Below, in pieces: positions 11,401 through 21,474 of a DNA stretch of 64,000 bases (positions are counted from its first letter, which is position 1; every line of letters begins with the position of its first letter). The translations under genes were made by a program, and so were the position numbers. The DNA is from Arenicola marina (Eukaryota; Annelida; Polychaeta; Arenicolidae): contig OZ025265.1 of the NCBI GenBank assembly GCA_964019135.1, forward strand, positions 19,691,143 to 19,755,142. Reading direction: 5' to 3'. Under the pieces are notes generated by a model, which did not search any database, was not told where the DNA came from, and saw only the letters and a program-made list of their open reading frames with translations.

Positions 11401-12499
11401 CCGCTGCCTCACCGGCTGTGTTCACTACCTCACCGGCTGTGTTCACTACCTCACCGGCTGTGTTCACTGCCTCACCGGCTGTGTCCGCTGCCTCACCCGC
11501 TGTGTTCACTGCCTCACCGGCTGTGTTCACTACCTCACCGGCTGTGTTCACTACCTCACCGGCTGTGTTCACTGCCTCACCGGCTGTGTTCACTGCCTCA
11601 CCGGCTGTGTTCGCTGCCTCACCGGCTGTGTTCGCTGCCTCACCGGCTGTGTCTACTGCCTGACCCGCTGCGTTCACTGCCTCACCGGCTGTGTTCACTG
11701 CCTCACCGTTTGTGTTCACTGCCTCACCGGCTTTGTTCACTGCCTCACCGGCTGTGTTCTCTGCCTCACCGGCTGTGTTCGCTGCCTCACCGGCTGTGTT
11801 CACTGCCTCACCGGCTGTGTTCACTGCCGCATCCGCTATGTTCACTACCTCACCCGCTGTGTTCGCTGCCTCACCGGCTGTGTTCACTGCCTCACCGGCT
11901 GTGTTCTCTGCCTCACCGGCTGTGTTCTCTGCCTCACCGGTTGTGTTCACTGCCTCACTGGCTGTGTTCGCTGCCTCACCCGCTGTGTTCGCTGCCTCAC
12001 CGGCTGTGTTCACTGCCTCACCCGCTGTGTTCGCTGCCTCACCGGCTGTGTTCACTGCCTCACCGGCTGTGTTCTCTGCCTCACCGGCTGTGTTCTCTGC
12101 CTCACCGGCTCTGTTCACTGCCTCACCGGCTGTGTTCTCTGCCTCACCGGTTGTGTTCGCTGCCTCACCGGCTGTGTTCTCTGCCTCACCGTCTGTGTTC
12201 ATTGCCTCACCGGCTGTGTTCACTGCCTGACCCGCTGCGTTCACTGCCTCACCCGCTGTGTTCACTGCCTCACCGGCTGTGTTCTCTGCCTCACTCGCTG
12301 TGTTCACTGCCTCACCGGCTGTGTTCTCTGCCTCACCGGATGTGTTCGCTGCCTCACCCGCTGTGTTCTCTGCCTCACTGGCTGTGTTCGCTGCCTCACC
12401 CGCTGTGTTCATTGCCTCACCGGATGTGTTCACTGCCTCAGCCTCGCCGGCCACCGTCGCAGATGCCCGAATGCCTCTGTCCGAAGCTGCCGCTGACAT
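8423..12499 (-). CDS. Mab-21 domain and TPR protein with ~87 N-terminal heptapeptide repeats
   Basis: One uninterrupted frame of 1358 residues starts at the first ATG, 12499. The frame is open upstream to 12568, where a spliced 5' exon could join. Residues about 22-632 are about 87 copies of a seven-residue unit, mostly AVNTAGE with E, A, V or D in the second and third places, written in a 21-bp DNA repeat. The rest is unique. A Mab-21 nucleotidyltransferase-like fold follows, with GSFFEEL near residue 701, the acidic pair DIDVM near 735, and the family block GCLAVPIGHPASR...LEWRFSFSVAEKALAL near 890-910. The GS and D-x-D motifs match the catalytic layout of cGAS-like receptors, so nucleotide second-messenger synthesis is possible. 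This is inference: the third acidic residue was not located and no zinc ribbon was seen. The C-terminus has TPR units, clearest in AALGYAALSVENYDVAATAF. The frame ends in TGA at 8423. Confidence 0.85.
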   Translation of the reverse strand: MSAAASDRGIRASATVAGEAEAVNTSGEAMNTAGEAANTASEAENTAGEAANTSGEAENTAGEAVNTASEAENTAGEAVNTAGEAVNAAGQAVNTAGEAMNTDGEAENTAGEAANTTGEAENTAGEAVNRAGEAENTAGEAENTAGEAVNTAGEAANTAGEAVNTAGEAANTAGEAANTASEAVNTTGEAENTAGEAENTAGEAVNTAGEAANTAGEVVNIADAAVNTAGEAVNTAGEAANTAGEAENTAGEAVNKAGEAVNTNGEAVNTAGEAVNAAGQAVDTAGEAANTAGEAANTAGEAVNTAGEAVNTAGEVVNTAGEVVNTAGEAVNTAGEAADTAGEAVNTAGEVVNTAGEVVNTAGEAADTAGGAENTAGEAVNTAGEAVNTAGEAVNTAGEVVNTAGEAVNTAGEAADTAGEAVNTAGEVVNTAGEVVNTAGEAVNTAGEAADTAGEAVNTAGEVVNTAGEVVNTAGEAANTAGEAVNTAGGADNTAGGAENTAGEAVNTAGEAVNTAGGADNTAGGAENTAGEAANTAGEAVNTAGGAENTAGEAANTAGEVVNTAGEAADTAGGAENTAGEAVNTAGEAADTAGGAENTAGEAENTAGEAANTTADTAITAGEAVNTAGEAKAARGTAVEWDWMSGLPLCQLHFILSQFMPAWSDSFQKQGPMQENRQQFQADLEAVIGDSETMGVKLCGSFFEELFVPPVFKRGTAPHFTEDQLAHSFKAADIDVMYVVKGKPFGDEETGSENPVQEGEEPLWFYIETESCHPGYLRLRRTDATAEGPYYVLEGGCLYMSSALVTEDQSGKSRQIDLAQFGQTMIQQGPSGCITSATAKTAVGHRDQDTVITMSSPRWPKAAAGWLTRRRPYGWPTAAQVETLAAQGCLAVPIGHPASRARHLEWRFSFSVAEKALALSLTVRQRQAYVIFKALTQYALSPSSVLATYALKTVFFWTLERTSPEVWADGEAGLARGLLALLDRLLHCLIRHDLPHYFIPSNNLIDHVAPDFIHDLTAKVSRLRQDPLKTLFEFDTIYKFRFSALNFTLLLAMNALVKDCSTFREEDTRRRYGVFQFEALKSLLLARLKDCNFLSAEETAKECSAVARTAFHKNWSFLALYNEQCLKCRPYTTIEAFKYIIERYPDISGLFLANSGCIYHMMYRQETPGSRRAEELRDNAERAFQRALQSPSSQPAGVVDYATFLVKSERHLEAVPLLKRFISDQEPLTENWNVYNGMEVLTLDERLAQEHAETGELTLPSVVMAYYQLIECYVQTAQGEGAGRPLLEDFAAVCSRYYPDTPHVHAALGYAALSVENYDVAATAFEQALKLNPKSGLASENLELCQAIQLSKQGITDD
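10612..12440 (-). repeat. 21-bp coding minisatellite (heptapeptide NTAGEAx)
   Basis: About 87 copies of a 21-bp unit, on the plus strand near gctgtgttcactgcctcaccg, lie inside the Mab-21/TPR gene. The unit is in frame and nearly all changes fall in the codons for the two variable residues. Because the unit is a multiple of three and lacks stops in several frames, all three plus-strand frames also stay open for hundreds of codons. Those antisense readings are by-products. Confidence 0.95.
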
Positions 12500-12739
12500 T
12501 CTGGTCGCAATATCGCTGCGAGCTATCTCTTGTCTTGTGGAACCTGTTCGGAAGATAAAGGTGTACACATATATTATACATATGGGGCACCTACAAACTG
12601 AATGAATTAAATTGGAAAGCAGGCCGTCAATGAAATGATCAGCGTAACTTTCGTGTACTTAATTTAGCGATGAAGGTGCAACGAGAGGCGTTATGCTTAG
12701 ACGGGAGACATGCTCTCTGGGCACTGCCAGCCGGAACAT

Positions 12740-13238
12740 CCCAGCAAGCACACAACGTTCGCACAACGTTGGATTTAAGTTGTAATCGCGTTATCTCAAA
12801 GTGAACATTAGGATAACGTTGTTACAACGTTTATCGCAAACATCGAACAGCCTAAATTTAACTAAAAATATAACCTTTGCCATTTGTAGTGACTAATAAA
12901 AATTGGCTTCGTGTAGCAGTTGTTATAAATATAAAATGGTGAGAAGTCGGGAGTGGACGTTTTCACAACGTTGGGACAACGTTACCTGAAAAGTCCGACA
13001 TCATGAAAACTATATGCAATTGATTGTCTTTGACAGTCATGCTGCCATTTACTTCATCATATACGCATTTGCTGCTCACACAAGGCACAATTTTAATACT
13101 CGACTGATTGCTTGACAACATTATCTGAAAACGTTCGGGCAACGTAAACAAAACATCCATATTTACGTCGTTACAACGTTATCGCAACCCAAAATAACGT
13201 TGTGTCGACGATTTCATGACGTTAAATTGTTTTCTGGG
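12740..13238. mobile_element. MITE with CCCAGCAAGCACACAACGTT end and internal AACGTTG motifs
   Basis: The left end CCCAGCAAGCACACAAC pairs imperfectly with the right end (gttaaattgttttctggg). AACGTT or its variants recur about ten times inside, in both orientations, for example near 12758, 12818, 12970, 13170 and 13196. The element is about 500 bp and non-coding. Termini of this CCCAGCAAxCACACAACGTT type are common in MITEs of marine invertebrates. Confidence 0.65.
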
Positions 13239-13788
13239 ATAGGCGTCGCTGTCGCTGGTGGATACTTGAATCAGATGTTAGTCCGAGATGTGGAGTTAAA
13301 GCAATATGTCCTGTAATTTTTATATTACCAATCTCTTCTTCATGTCAAATAAGTATATTCTGTCTTAAAAATAAATCCTAAAAGCCGGTTGCTATCCGGA
13401 GAGTAGCAAATTTGATTACCGGAGCAGAAATTGGTGGCCGGCTTTATATCCCTGCGCGCCTGTTCGCTGTTCGGTATTCTGTGTGATGTCGACCGCGGCT
13501 CGATAGGACGTCCGCGCGATAAACTAGTCCGCGCAGTTGTATGTTGAAATTATTGTTTGACAGACTCAACGAGATATAAAACATATATGTATCATAATTT
13601 TGTGATACTTTTAGTTTTTATTGTAATGCGTAAAAATTCTAAGATGGCGCATGTAAGTAGCCTGCTTTAACTGTTGAATATGTGATGTTTACCATAGTTG
13701 AGACATTTGAAAAGCTGTTCATGCCAGCGATGTCAATGTTTTCTGATTGACGCATGGTATGCAATTAAATATTAAACAAACTGGCATT
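13239..13788. other. Noncoding interval
   Basis: I see no gene or repeat here. An AAGATGGCG (YY1-type) motif lies at about 13640 on the plus strand without a recognisable exon after it. Confidence 0.35.
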
Positions 13789-14002
13789 CAGCGCTCTGGC
13801 CACCTGAGAGCCTAACGGCACATGGATCGATGGTTCGAGCCTCGCTGTGATCATGTATGTGTGGTCGCATGATAGAGATCACATGTCCTTCCTCGCAAAG
13901 GGTAGGGGTTTACCTCCAGGGACATGGCTCCGCTCTTCCCTTCCTTCTCCCTTTGACACGATATGACCAAAAGACCAATATACAACCAACCGACCAACTG
14001 TA
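13789..14002 (+). mobile_element. tRNA-derived SINE
   Basis: The head is tRNA-like (gcgctctggccacctgag, then the B box GATGGTTCGAGCCTCG). The body is shared with four other copies in the window (acatgtccttc, tagggg-tt-accTccaggg, acatggctccgctct, gacacgatatgacc). The tail is CCAA/ACCA-rich. Sister copies are at 38970-39186, about 41200-41480, 53535-53765 and 59021-59240. Confidence 0.8.
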
Positions 14003-14134
14003 GTGTGTTTGTGTTGGGGTGGGCTGGGAGGTCCTTTCTTCCTTTCTTCGTGTTCTTGGCATGGAGAATCCATTCTACGCCCATTGTAGGGTATAGACCC
14101 CGCCACCTCCCCCCCCCCCTTCCCCCCACCCTCC

Positions 14135-17100
14135 ATAGGGTCGCGTTGAGACCAACGGTTGTGGTTGCGTAGAGATAGGCTATAGCCGCCTATAGGTCTA
14201 GGGTTGTGGTCGCGTAGAGACAGGCTATAGCCGCCTATAGGTCTAGGGTTGTGGCCGTGTAGAGACAGGCTATAGTCGCCTATAGGTCTAGGGTTGTGGC
14301 CGTGTAGAGACAGGCTATAGTCGCCTATAGGTCTAGGGTTGTGGCCGTGTAGAGACAGGCCATAGTCGCCTATAGACCTAGAGTTGTGGTCGCGTAGTGA
14401 CAGGCTATAGCCGCCTACAGGCCTAGGGTTGTGGTTGCGTAGAGACAGGCTATAGCCCGCTATAGGCCTAGGGTTGTGGTCGCGTAGAGCCAGGCTATAG
14501 CCGCCTATAGACCTAGGGTTGTGGTCGCGTAGGGACAGGTTATAGGTGCCAATAGGCCTAGGGTTGTGGTCGCGTAGAGACAGGCTATAGCCGCCTATAG
14601 GTCTAGGGTTGTGGCCGTGTAGAGACAGGCTATAGTCGCCTATAGACCTAGGGTTGTGGCCGCGTGTAGCCAGGCAATAGCCGCCTATAGGCCTAGGGTT
14701 GTGGTTGCGTAGAGACAGGCTATAGCCCGCTATAGGCCTAGAGTTGTGGTTGCGTAGAGCCAGGCTATAGCCCGCTATAAACCTAGGGTTGTGGTTGCGT
14801 AGAGACAGGCTATAGCCCGCTATAGACCTAGGGTTGTGGTTGCGTAAAGACAGGCTATAGCCCGCTATAGGCTTAGGGTTGTGGTTGCGTAGAGCCAGTC
14901 TATAGCCGCCTATAGACCTAGGGTTGTGGTTGCGTAGAGCCAGGCTATAGCCCGCTATAGACCTAGGATTGTGGTTGCGTAGAGACAGGCTATAGCCCGC
15001 TATAGACCTAGGGTTGTGGTTGCGTAGAGACAGGCTATAGCCCGCTATAGACCTAGGGTTGTGGTCGCGTAGAGAGAGGGGTATAGCCGCCTATAGACCT
15101 AGGGTTGTGGTCGGGTAGAGACAGGCTATAACCCGATATAGGCCTAGGGTTTTGGTCGCGTAGAGCCAGGCTATAGCTGCCTATAGACCTAGGGTTGTGG
15201 TTGCGTAGAGCCAGGCTATAGCCCGCTATAGGCCTAGGGTTGTGGTCGGGTAGAGACAGGCTATAACCCGATATAGGCCTAGGGTTTTGGTCGCGTAGAG
15301 CCAGGCTATAGCCCGCTATAGGCCTAGAGACAGACGTTAGCCGCCTATAGACCTAGGGATGTGGTTGCGTAGAGACAGGGGTATAGCCGCCTATAGACCT
15401 AGGGTTGTGGTCGCGTAGAGCCAGGCTATAGCCCGATATAGACCTGGGGTTGTGGTCGGGTAGAGACAGGCTATAACCCGCTATAGGCCTAGGGTTGTGG
15501 TCGGGTAGAGACAGGCTATAACCCGCTATAGGCCTAGGGTTTTGGTCGCGTAGAGCCAGGCTATAGCCCGCTATAAGCCTAGAGACAGACGTTAGCCGCC
15601 TATAGACCTAGGAATGTGGTTGCGTAGAGACAGGGGTATAGCCGCCTATAGACCTAGGGTTGTGGTCGCGTAGAGCCAGGCTATAGCCCGCTATAGGCCT
15701 AGAGACAGACGTTAGCCGCCTATGGACCTAGGGTTGTGGTGGCGTAGAGACAGGCTATAGCTGCCTATAGGCCTAGAGTTGTGGTCGCGTAGAGACAGGG
15801 GTATAGCCGCCTATAGGCCTAGGGTTGTGGTCGCGTAGAGACAGGCTATAGCCCGCTGTAGGCCTAGTGACAGACTTTAGCCGCCTATAAACCTAGGGTT
15901 GTGGTTGCGTAGAGACGGGCTATAGCCCGCTATAGGCCTAGGGTTGTGGTTGCGTAGAGCCAGGCTATAGCCCAATGTAGTCCTTAAGACAGACTTTAGC
16001 CACCTATAGACCTAGGGTTGTGGTCGCGTAGAGACGGGCTATATCCCGTTATAGACCTAGGGGTGTGGTCTCGTAGAGACAGGATATAGCCGCCTATAGA
16101 CCTAGGGTTGTGGTCGCGTAGAGACGGGCTATAGGCCGCTATAGGCCCAGAGTTGCGGTCGCGTAGAGACAGGTTATAGCCCGCTATAGGCCTAGGGTTG
16201 TGGTCGCGTAGAGCTAGGCTATAGCCCGCTATAGGCCTAGGGTTGTGGTGGCGTAGAGACAGGCTATAGCCCGCTATAGACCTAGGGTTGCGGTCGTGTA
16301 GAGACAGGCTATAGACCGCTATAGGCCTAGGGTTGTGGTTGCGTAGAGACAGGCTATAGCCCGCTATAGGCCTAGGGTTGTGGTCGCGTAGAGCTAGGCT
16401 ATAGCCCGTAATAGGCCTAGGGTTGTGGTTGCGAAGAGACAGGCTATAGCCCGCAATAGGCCTAGGGTTGTGGTTGCGTAGAGACAGGCTATAGACCGCT
16501 ATAGACCTAGGGTTGTGGTCGCGTAGAGACAGGCTATAGACCGCTATAGGCCTAGGGTTGTGGTCGCGTAGAGACAGGCTATAGCCCGCTATAGGCCTAG
16601 AGTTGTGGTCGCGTAGAGACAGGGGTATAGCCGCCTATAGGCCTAGGGTTGTGGTCGCGTAGAGACAGGCTATAGACCGCTATAGGCCTAGGGTTGTGGT
16701 TGCGTAGAGCCAGGCTATAGCCCGCTGTAGGCCTAGTGACAGACTTTAGCCGCCTATAGACCTAGGGTTGTGGTCGCGTAGAGACGGGCTATAGCCCGCT
16801 ATAGGCCTAGGGTTTTGGTCGCGTAGAGCCAGGCTATAGCCCACTGTAGTCCTTAAGACAGACTTTAGCCACCTATAGACCTAGGGTTGTGGTCGCGTAG
16901 AGACGGGCTATGGCCCGTTATAGACCTAGGGGTGTGGTCTCGTAGAGACAGGATATAGCCGCCTATAGACCTAGGGTTGTGGTCGCGTAGAGACGGGCTA
17001 TAGCCCGCTATAGGCCTAGAGTTGCGGTCGCGTAGAGCCAGGCTATAGCTGCCTATAGGCCTAGGGTTGTGGTGGCGTAGAGACAGGCTATAGCCCGCTA

Positions 17101-18533
17101 TAGACCTAGGGTTGTGGCGGCGTAGAGACAGGCTATAGCCCGCTATAGACCTAGGGTTGTGGTGGCGTAGAGACAGGCTATAGCCCGCTATAGGCCTAGG
17201 GTTGCGGTCGTGTAGAGACAGGCTATAGCCCGCTATAGGCCTAGGGTTGTGGTGGCGTAGAGACAGGCTATAGCTGCCTATAGACCTAGGGTTGTGGTCG
17301 CGTAGAGACAGGCTATAGCCCGTAATAGGCCTAGGGTTGTGGTTGCGTAGAGACAGGCTATAGCCCGCAATAGGCCTAGGGTTGTGGTCGCGAAGAGCCA
17401 GGCTATAGCCCGCTATAGGCCTAGGGTTGTGGTGGCGTAGAGACAGGCTATAGACCGCTATAGGCCTAGGGTTGTGGTGGCGTAGAGACAGGCTATAGCT
17501 GCCTATAGACCTAGGGTTGCGGTCGTGTAGAGACAGGCTATAGCCCGCTATAGGCCTAGGGTTGTGGTGGCGTAGAGACAGGCTATAGCTGCCTATAGAC
17601 CTAGGGTTGTGGTGGCGTAGAGACAGGCTATATAGCCCGCTATAGGCCTAGGGTTGTGGTGGCGTAGAGACAGGCTATAGCTGCCTATAGACCTAGGGTT
17701 GTGGTCGCGAAGAGCCAGGCTATAGCCCGCTATAGGCCTAGGGTTGTGGTGGCGTAGAGACAGGCTATAGCCCGCTATAGGCCTAGGGTTATGGTCGCGT
17801 AGAGACAGGCTATAGCTGCCTAGACCTAGGGTTGTGGTCGCGTAGAGACAGGCTATATAGCCCGCTATAGGCCTAGGGTTGTGGTGGCGTAGAGACAGGC
17901 TATAGCTGCCTATAGACCTAGGGTTGTGGTCGCGTAGAGACAGGCTATATAGCCCGCTATAGACCTAGGGTTGTGGTCGCGTAGAGACAGGCTATATAGC
18001 CCGCTATAGGCCTAGGGTTGTGGTGGCGTAGAGACAGGCTATAGCTGCCTATAGACCTAGGGTTGTGGTCGCGTAGAGACAGGCTATATAGCCCGCTATA
18101 GGCCTAGGGTTGTGGTGGCGTAGAGACAGGCTATAGCTGCCTATAGACCTAGGGTTGTGGTCGCGTAGAGACAGGCTATATAGCCCGCTATAGGCCTAGG
18201 GTTGTGGTGGCGTAGAGACAGGCTATAGCTGCCTATAGACCTAGGGTTGTGGTCGCGTAGAGACAGGCTATATAGCCCGCTATAGGCCTAGTGTTGTGGG
18301 GGCGTAGAGCCAGACTTTAGCCCGCTATAGGCCTAGGGTTGTGGTGGCGTAGAGACAGGCTATATAGCCCGCTATAGGCCTAGGGTTGTGGTGGCGTAGA
18401 GCCAGACTTTAGCCCGCTATAGGCCTAGGGTTGTGGTGGCGTAGAGACAGGCTATATAGCCCGCTATAGGCCTAGGGTTGTGGTGGCGTAGAGACAGGCT
18501 ATAGCCCGCTATAGGCCAAGGGTTGTGGCACGG
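14135..18533. repeat. 45-bp minisatellite, nearly 100 copies
   Basis: A 4.4 kb head-to-tail array has a 45-bp unit containing CTAGGGTTGTGG, CGCGTAGAGACAGG and CTATAGCCCGCTATAGG. The first units are exactly 45 bp apart. Later units show a TA insertion (ctatatagccc) that spreads through the 17.6-18.5 kb end, and a shortened variant (gacagacgttagcc) recurs at 15.3-15.9 kb. Each unit holds short palindromes (CTATAG, TAGGCCTA) that could fold into small hairpins. No shared open frame suggests coding. Confidence 0.95.
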
Positions 18534-19230
18534 AGGACAAGATATTAATATCACCGACCCAACTCTTGTGACTTGAGACAGACACACAACATAACACAAC
18601 TGCTCTACGGTCTTAGCATGAAGAATCATGCGAGCAGAGCGACATGTTCACTGGCTGAAGAGCAGGCCTTTATATATATACACACTTACCGAGATCGATA
18701 GCCTCCTATCGACGCCAGGCTTGGACCCCGTGTCAAGCAAAGCACACAACCTCTGAAAATGAGAGTCTCTACATCTCCAGACGGTATACGTTGACGTGGC
18801 AGTATGTTTTGTGACTGAGCGGCGGCGGGCCGGAGTGCAGTAGACATCCGCCTCGTTTCGATCGGCTGAGGTGAGCTGACGTGAACTACTTACGCGAGCG
18901 CTGATGCTTTGCATTGGGGGGGTGGAGTGGGGCGGGTTACCATATATAGGGTGCTGTTAGTGCTGTTTGTGACTGTACACCATGCAGTGTTGTGGTCCCT
19001 CGAGTCGTGTCTCATGACTGGCATGAAGGATGTGTTCGTTGGGTACGCCATGCAAGGATGCTAGGCGCGCATTTCTCTTATTCGTTGACAATATTGATAA
19101 CTGGGGGACACAGGCACTATAGCTTCGTATTCTAATATGGGATTCCAATCTTTGGGATTGGTTGACAGGTAGATAGGCCATGGTTGCAAAGGCACCCCCC
19201 CCCCACCCCCGCGACGTCCCCCACCCCCCC
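18534..19230. other. Noncoding interval between repeats
   Basis: No gene signature was found. There are a few short open frames, a (TA)n patch at 18673-18682, and G or C homopolymers near 18914 and 19195-19230. Confidence 0.35.
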
Positions 19231-19232
19231 AC

Positions 19233-19323
19233 TAGCCCCAGTTCTGTGGCTGTAGTGTAGGACGGGCAAAAAGACGGGCCCTGTCAGATTTTTGCCCGTC
19301 CTACAGCCACAGAACTGGGGCTA
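19233..19323. repeat. Near-perfect foldback hairpin
   Basis: The left arm at 19233-19271 (tagccccagttctgtgg..., then gacgggcaaaaa) and the right arm at 19289-19323 (tttttgcccgtcctacag..., then ctggggcta) are reverse complements over about 35 bp. The only interruption is a five-base tgtag insertion in the left arm, and the loop is about 17 bases. C runs flank both sides. It looks like a foldback element or the collapsed ends of an inverted-repeat transposon. Confidence 0.85.
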
Positions 19324-19942
19324 CCCCCCCCCCCCCACACACACACACACCGTGTTGAAGGTAGGAGCGTTGCGGTACCGAGTCTGTACGACTGTGGGAC
19401 GAAAGGCCCCACCCACCCGGGCAATCCCTCCCTCCCTCTCTCCGCCCGGCCCTGCGCCCCACGCAACAATTCACTTTCTGACTCACTCCAGACACGCAGG
19501 CATAACACACAGACGTGGACCCACCACGCGTTCCAGCATACCGCACGGGTGGCCCGGGTCGCTGGGTGGGCGGCCTTTCGGCACTGAGCTCTCTCCTTGT
19601 CAATCCATAGTGTTATCGTGTCATCAGTCATCGGTGACATCATAGGGAACCGAGTGCTCTTCTGGCACACTTATACAGCTAATCATACACACATGACGTA
19701 CTCACATCATGATAGCTCGATACTTTTTCAGGACTGCCCCAAATGTCCCATACACGACTTTGCAATTATGCGCCATCTTGGTAAAAGCGTGACTGGCGCA
19801 AAGAGTTCTGGAAATATGTTGGTGTTATCTTGATGCTATGGAGGTAAATACCATATTTCCAGGTTATTGGCAGGGATGTATACAATTAATGAGCATGTCT
19901 AACTAACAAACTGATTACTTTCCTTTCCCGTTTCACAGATGG
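19324..19942. other. Noncoding interval
   Basis: A C run and a CA run open this stretch at 19325-19350. A GCGCCATCTTGG (YY1-type, minus orientation) occurs near 19770. No gene was recognised. Confidence 0.35.
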
Positions 19943-20271
19943 CAGGGGCGGATCTAGGGGGGTGGGGGGTTAGGAGGGTTGCAACCCCCCCCCCACCCCT
20001 TGGGAACCCCAACATACAACATACATGTTAACATCCAAGTTAAAGTCGGGTTCTCCGAGAACCGCCCCCCACCCCACCCCCCTCCCCGGTCGCAAGTCTA
20101 AGTTTAGAGAGCAACCCCCCCCCCTCCCCCCTCTTGGAAACCTGAACATACACTGTTAAAGTCGGGTTCTCCAAGACCCCCCCCCCCCCCCACACACACA
20201 CCCCCTGGTCGCAAGTCTTCAGAGAGCACCCCCCCCCCTCCCCCCTTGGTAAATTCCTAGATCCGCCCCTG
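19943..20271. mobile_element. MITE, GGCGGATCTAGG family, second copy
   Basis: CAGGGGCGGATCTAGG at the left and CCTAGATCCGCCCCTG at the right form a perfect 16-bp terminal inverted repeat. The inside repeats the aacatacac/gttaaagtcgggttctcc block twice between long C runs, so the core has been internally duplicated relative to the copy at 4982-5250. No clear target duplication could be read. Confidence 0.85.
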
Positions 20272-20938
20272 GATAGCAATATCTATGTTTAAGTGTCTAC
20301 GTTGGCAAGCGATGACGCCATCTTGACAACTCGCCAAGACCAAAATAGAACCCAGAATGCATTGCACATGCAGTGGCGCCTCACAGTGGAATGACATGAA
20401 CTATGATTTGCGAAGTCGTCTATCCGTAGACAAACGTGTGTTGCTAACCCGGCGCAGCACAGAGGAAAAATAATTACTCCCCATTTTCATCGAGACTGCT
20501 GTTGGGTGCAGTGGAGTTTAAACGTGTTCGGCCGGGTCAAGGGTTTATGCAATACGGCGATCTCCTAACATTGCTAATATATTCATCTGAATTAGTAATT
20601 TAAGCAATGAAATTTAATTAAATGTATTTTCCGATTGGACGGGGGAGCGCTAATTTTCACATACACTATTTATTGTGACTGGCGACCGAGGCGTTACCAA
20701 CGATTGTGTGAGTGTGTGTGTGGTGCGGGGGGGGGGGGGTGGGGGCGGTGTTAAATTATAAAAATACATGCATTTCCACTCCTCGACGGCTTCGCAATAG
20801 AAACGAATGGAATTTTATCTTAGGGTTTCTAATCTTCCATCTAGAACTGAATAGACTTATCCAAAAGTGACTAACATTGCATGCACATGATAATAATCAT
20901 AATGGTGTTTTGATCTGAAATAGCTGACATTGAAGAAG
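20272..20938. other. Noncoding interval with promoter-like motifs
   Basis: GACGCCATCTTGAC (YY1-type) at about 20308 and CCCAGAATGCATTGC (part of a ZNF143-type site) near 20350 lie within 60 bases of each other, but no exon follows on either strand. A G run sits at 20729-20747. Confidence 0.3.
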
Positions 20939-21474
20939 TTTAAAGTGTTCGTGCCACGCCAAAACAACTTCAGCTCATATTAATCTTCTGTGTTTCCACG
21001 CTTATATTATCGAGCTGTAACGCCCCAAATAGTAGAAGGGCATAATTTTTCCACTTGTTTTTCCGCACCTACCAATTTAACTTCTGCGAGCGAGGAAAGT
21101 GACGTCAAAGGGGAATACAAACGCATGTGCTTTTATATTGAGACTCAGATTCTCTCTGCTCATTTGCTTGAACTCAACGAAACGCACTCAACCATAAAAA
21201 CAATACACGCCCTCGACCACAGATGCCTACGCACTGCGTCAAAGCTCACCTGTCAATCTTGTGACATCATTGGGGAATTTTGAAATAACGCTCAGATGCA
21301 CCGCTCCCAGAATAAACCCGCCGGATCTCACTTTTGCTACTTTGACGAACGCGTTTATAGTGATATCGTGGAATAGAAAATGTAAATTCCCATTAAAACA
21401 AATTGTTATTTGTTTATCTTCCCTAAACCAAGTTAACTCTGAGCAGGACAAAATCGTGGCACGAACACTTTAAA
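20939..21474. mobile_element. MITE with perfect 20-bp terminal inverted repeat
   Basis: TTTAAAGTGTTCGTGCCACG at 20939-20958 is exactly matched in reverse complement at 21455-21474. The 536-bp span has no credible coding frame. The ends can be read as TTAA or TA target duplications because the terminus is self-complementary, so the superfamily is not settled. Confidence 0.85.

Noticed and set aside
10466-12558. Long plus-strand frames (over 600 codons, Cys- or Leu/Pro-rich) opposite the Mab-21/TPR gene
   Set aside because: They are translations of the 21-bp repeat in antisense. They end where the repeat ends and lack any unique domain.
14135-18533. Telomere-like CTAGGGTT motif
   Set aside because: It occurs once per 45-bp unit with unrelated sequence between, so it is not a telomeric or interstitial telomere repeat.
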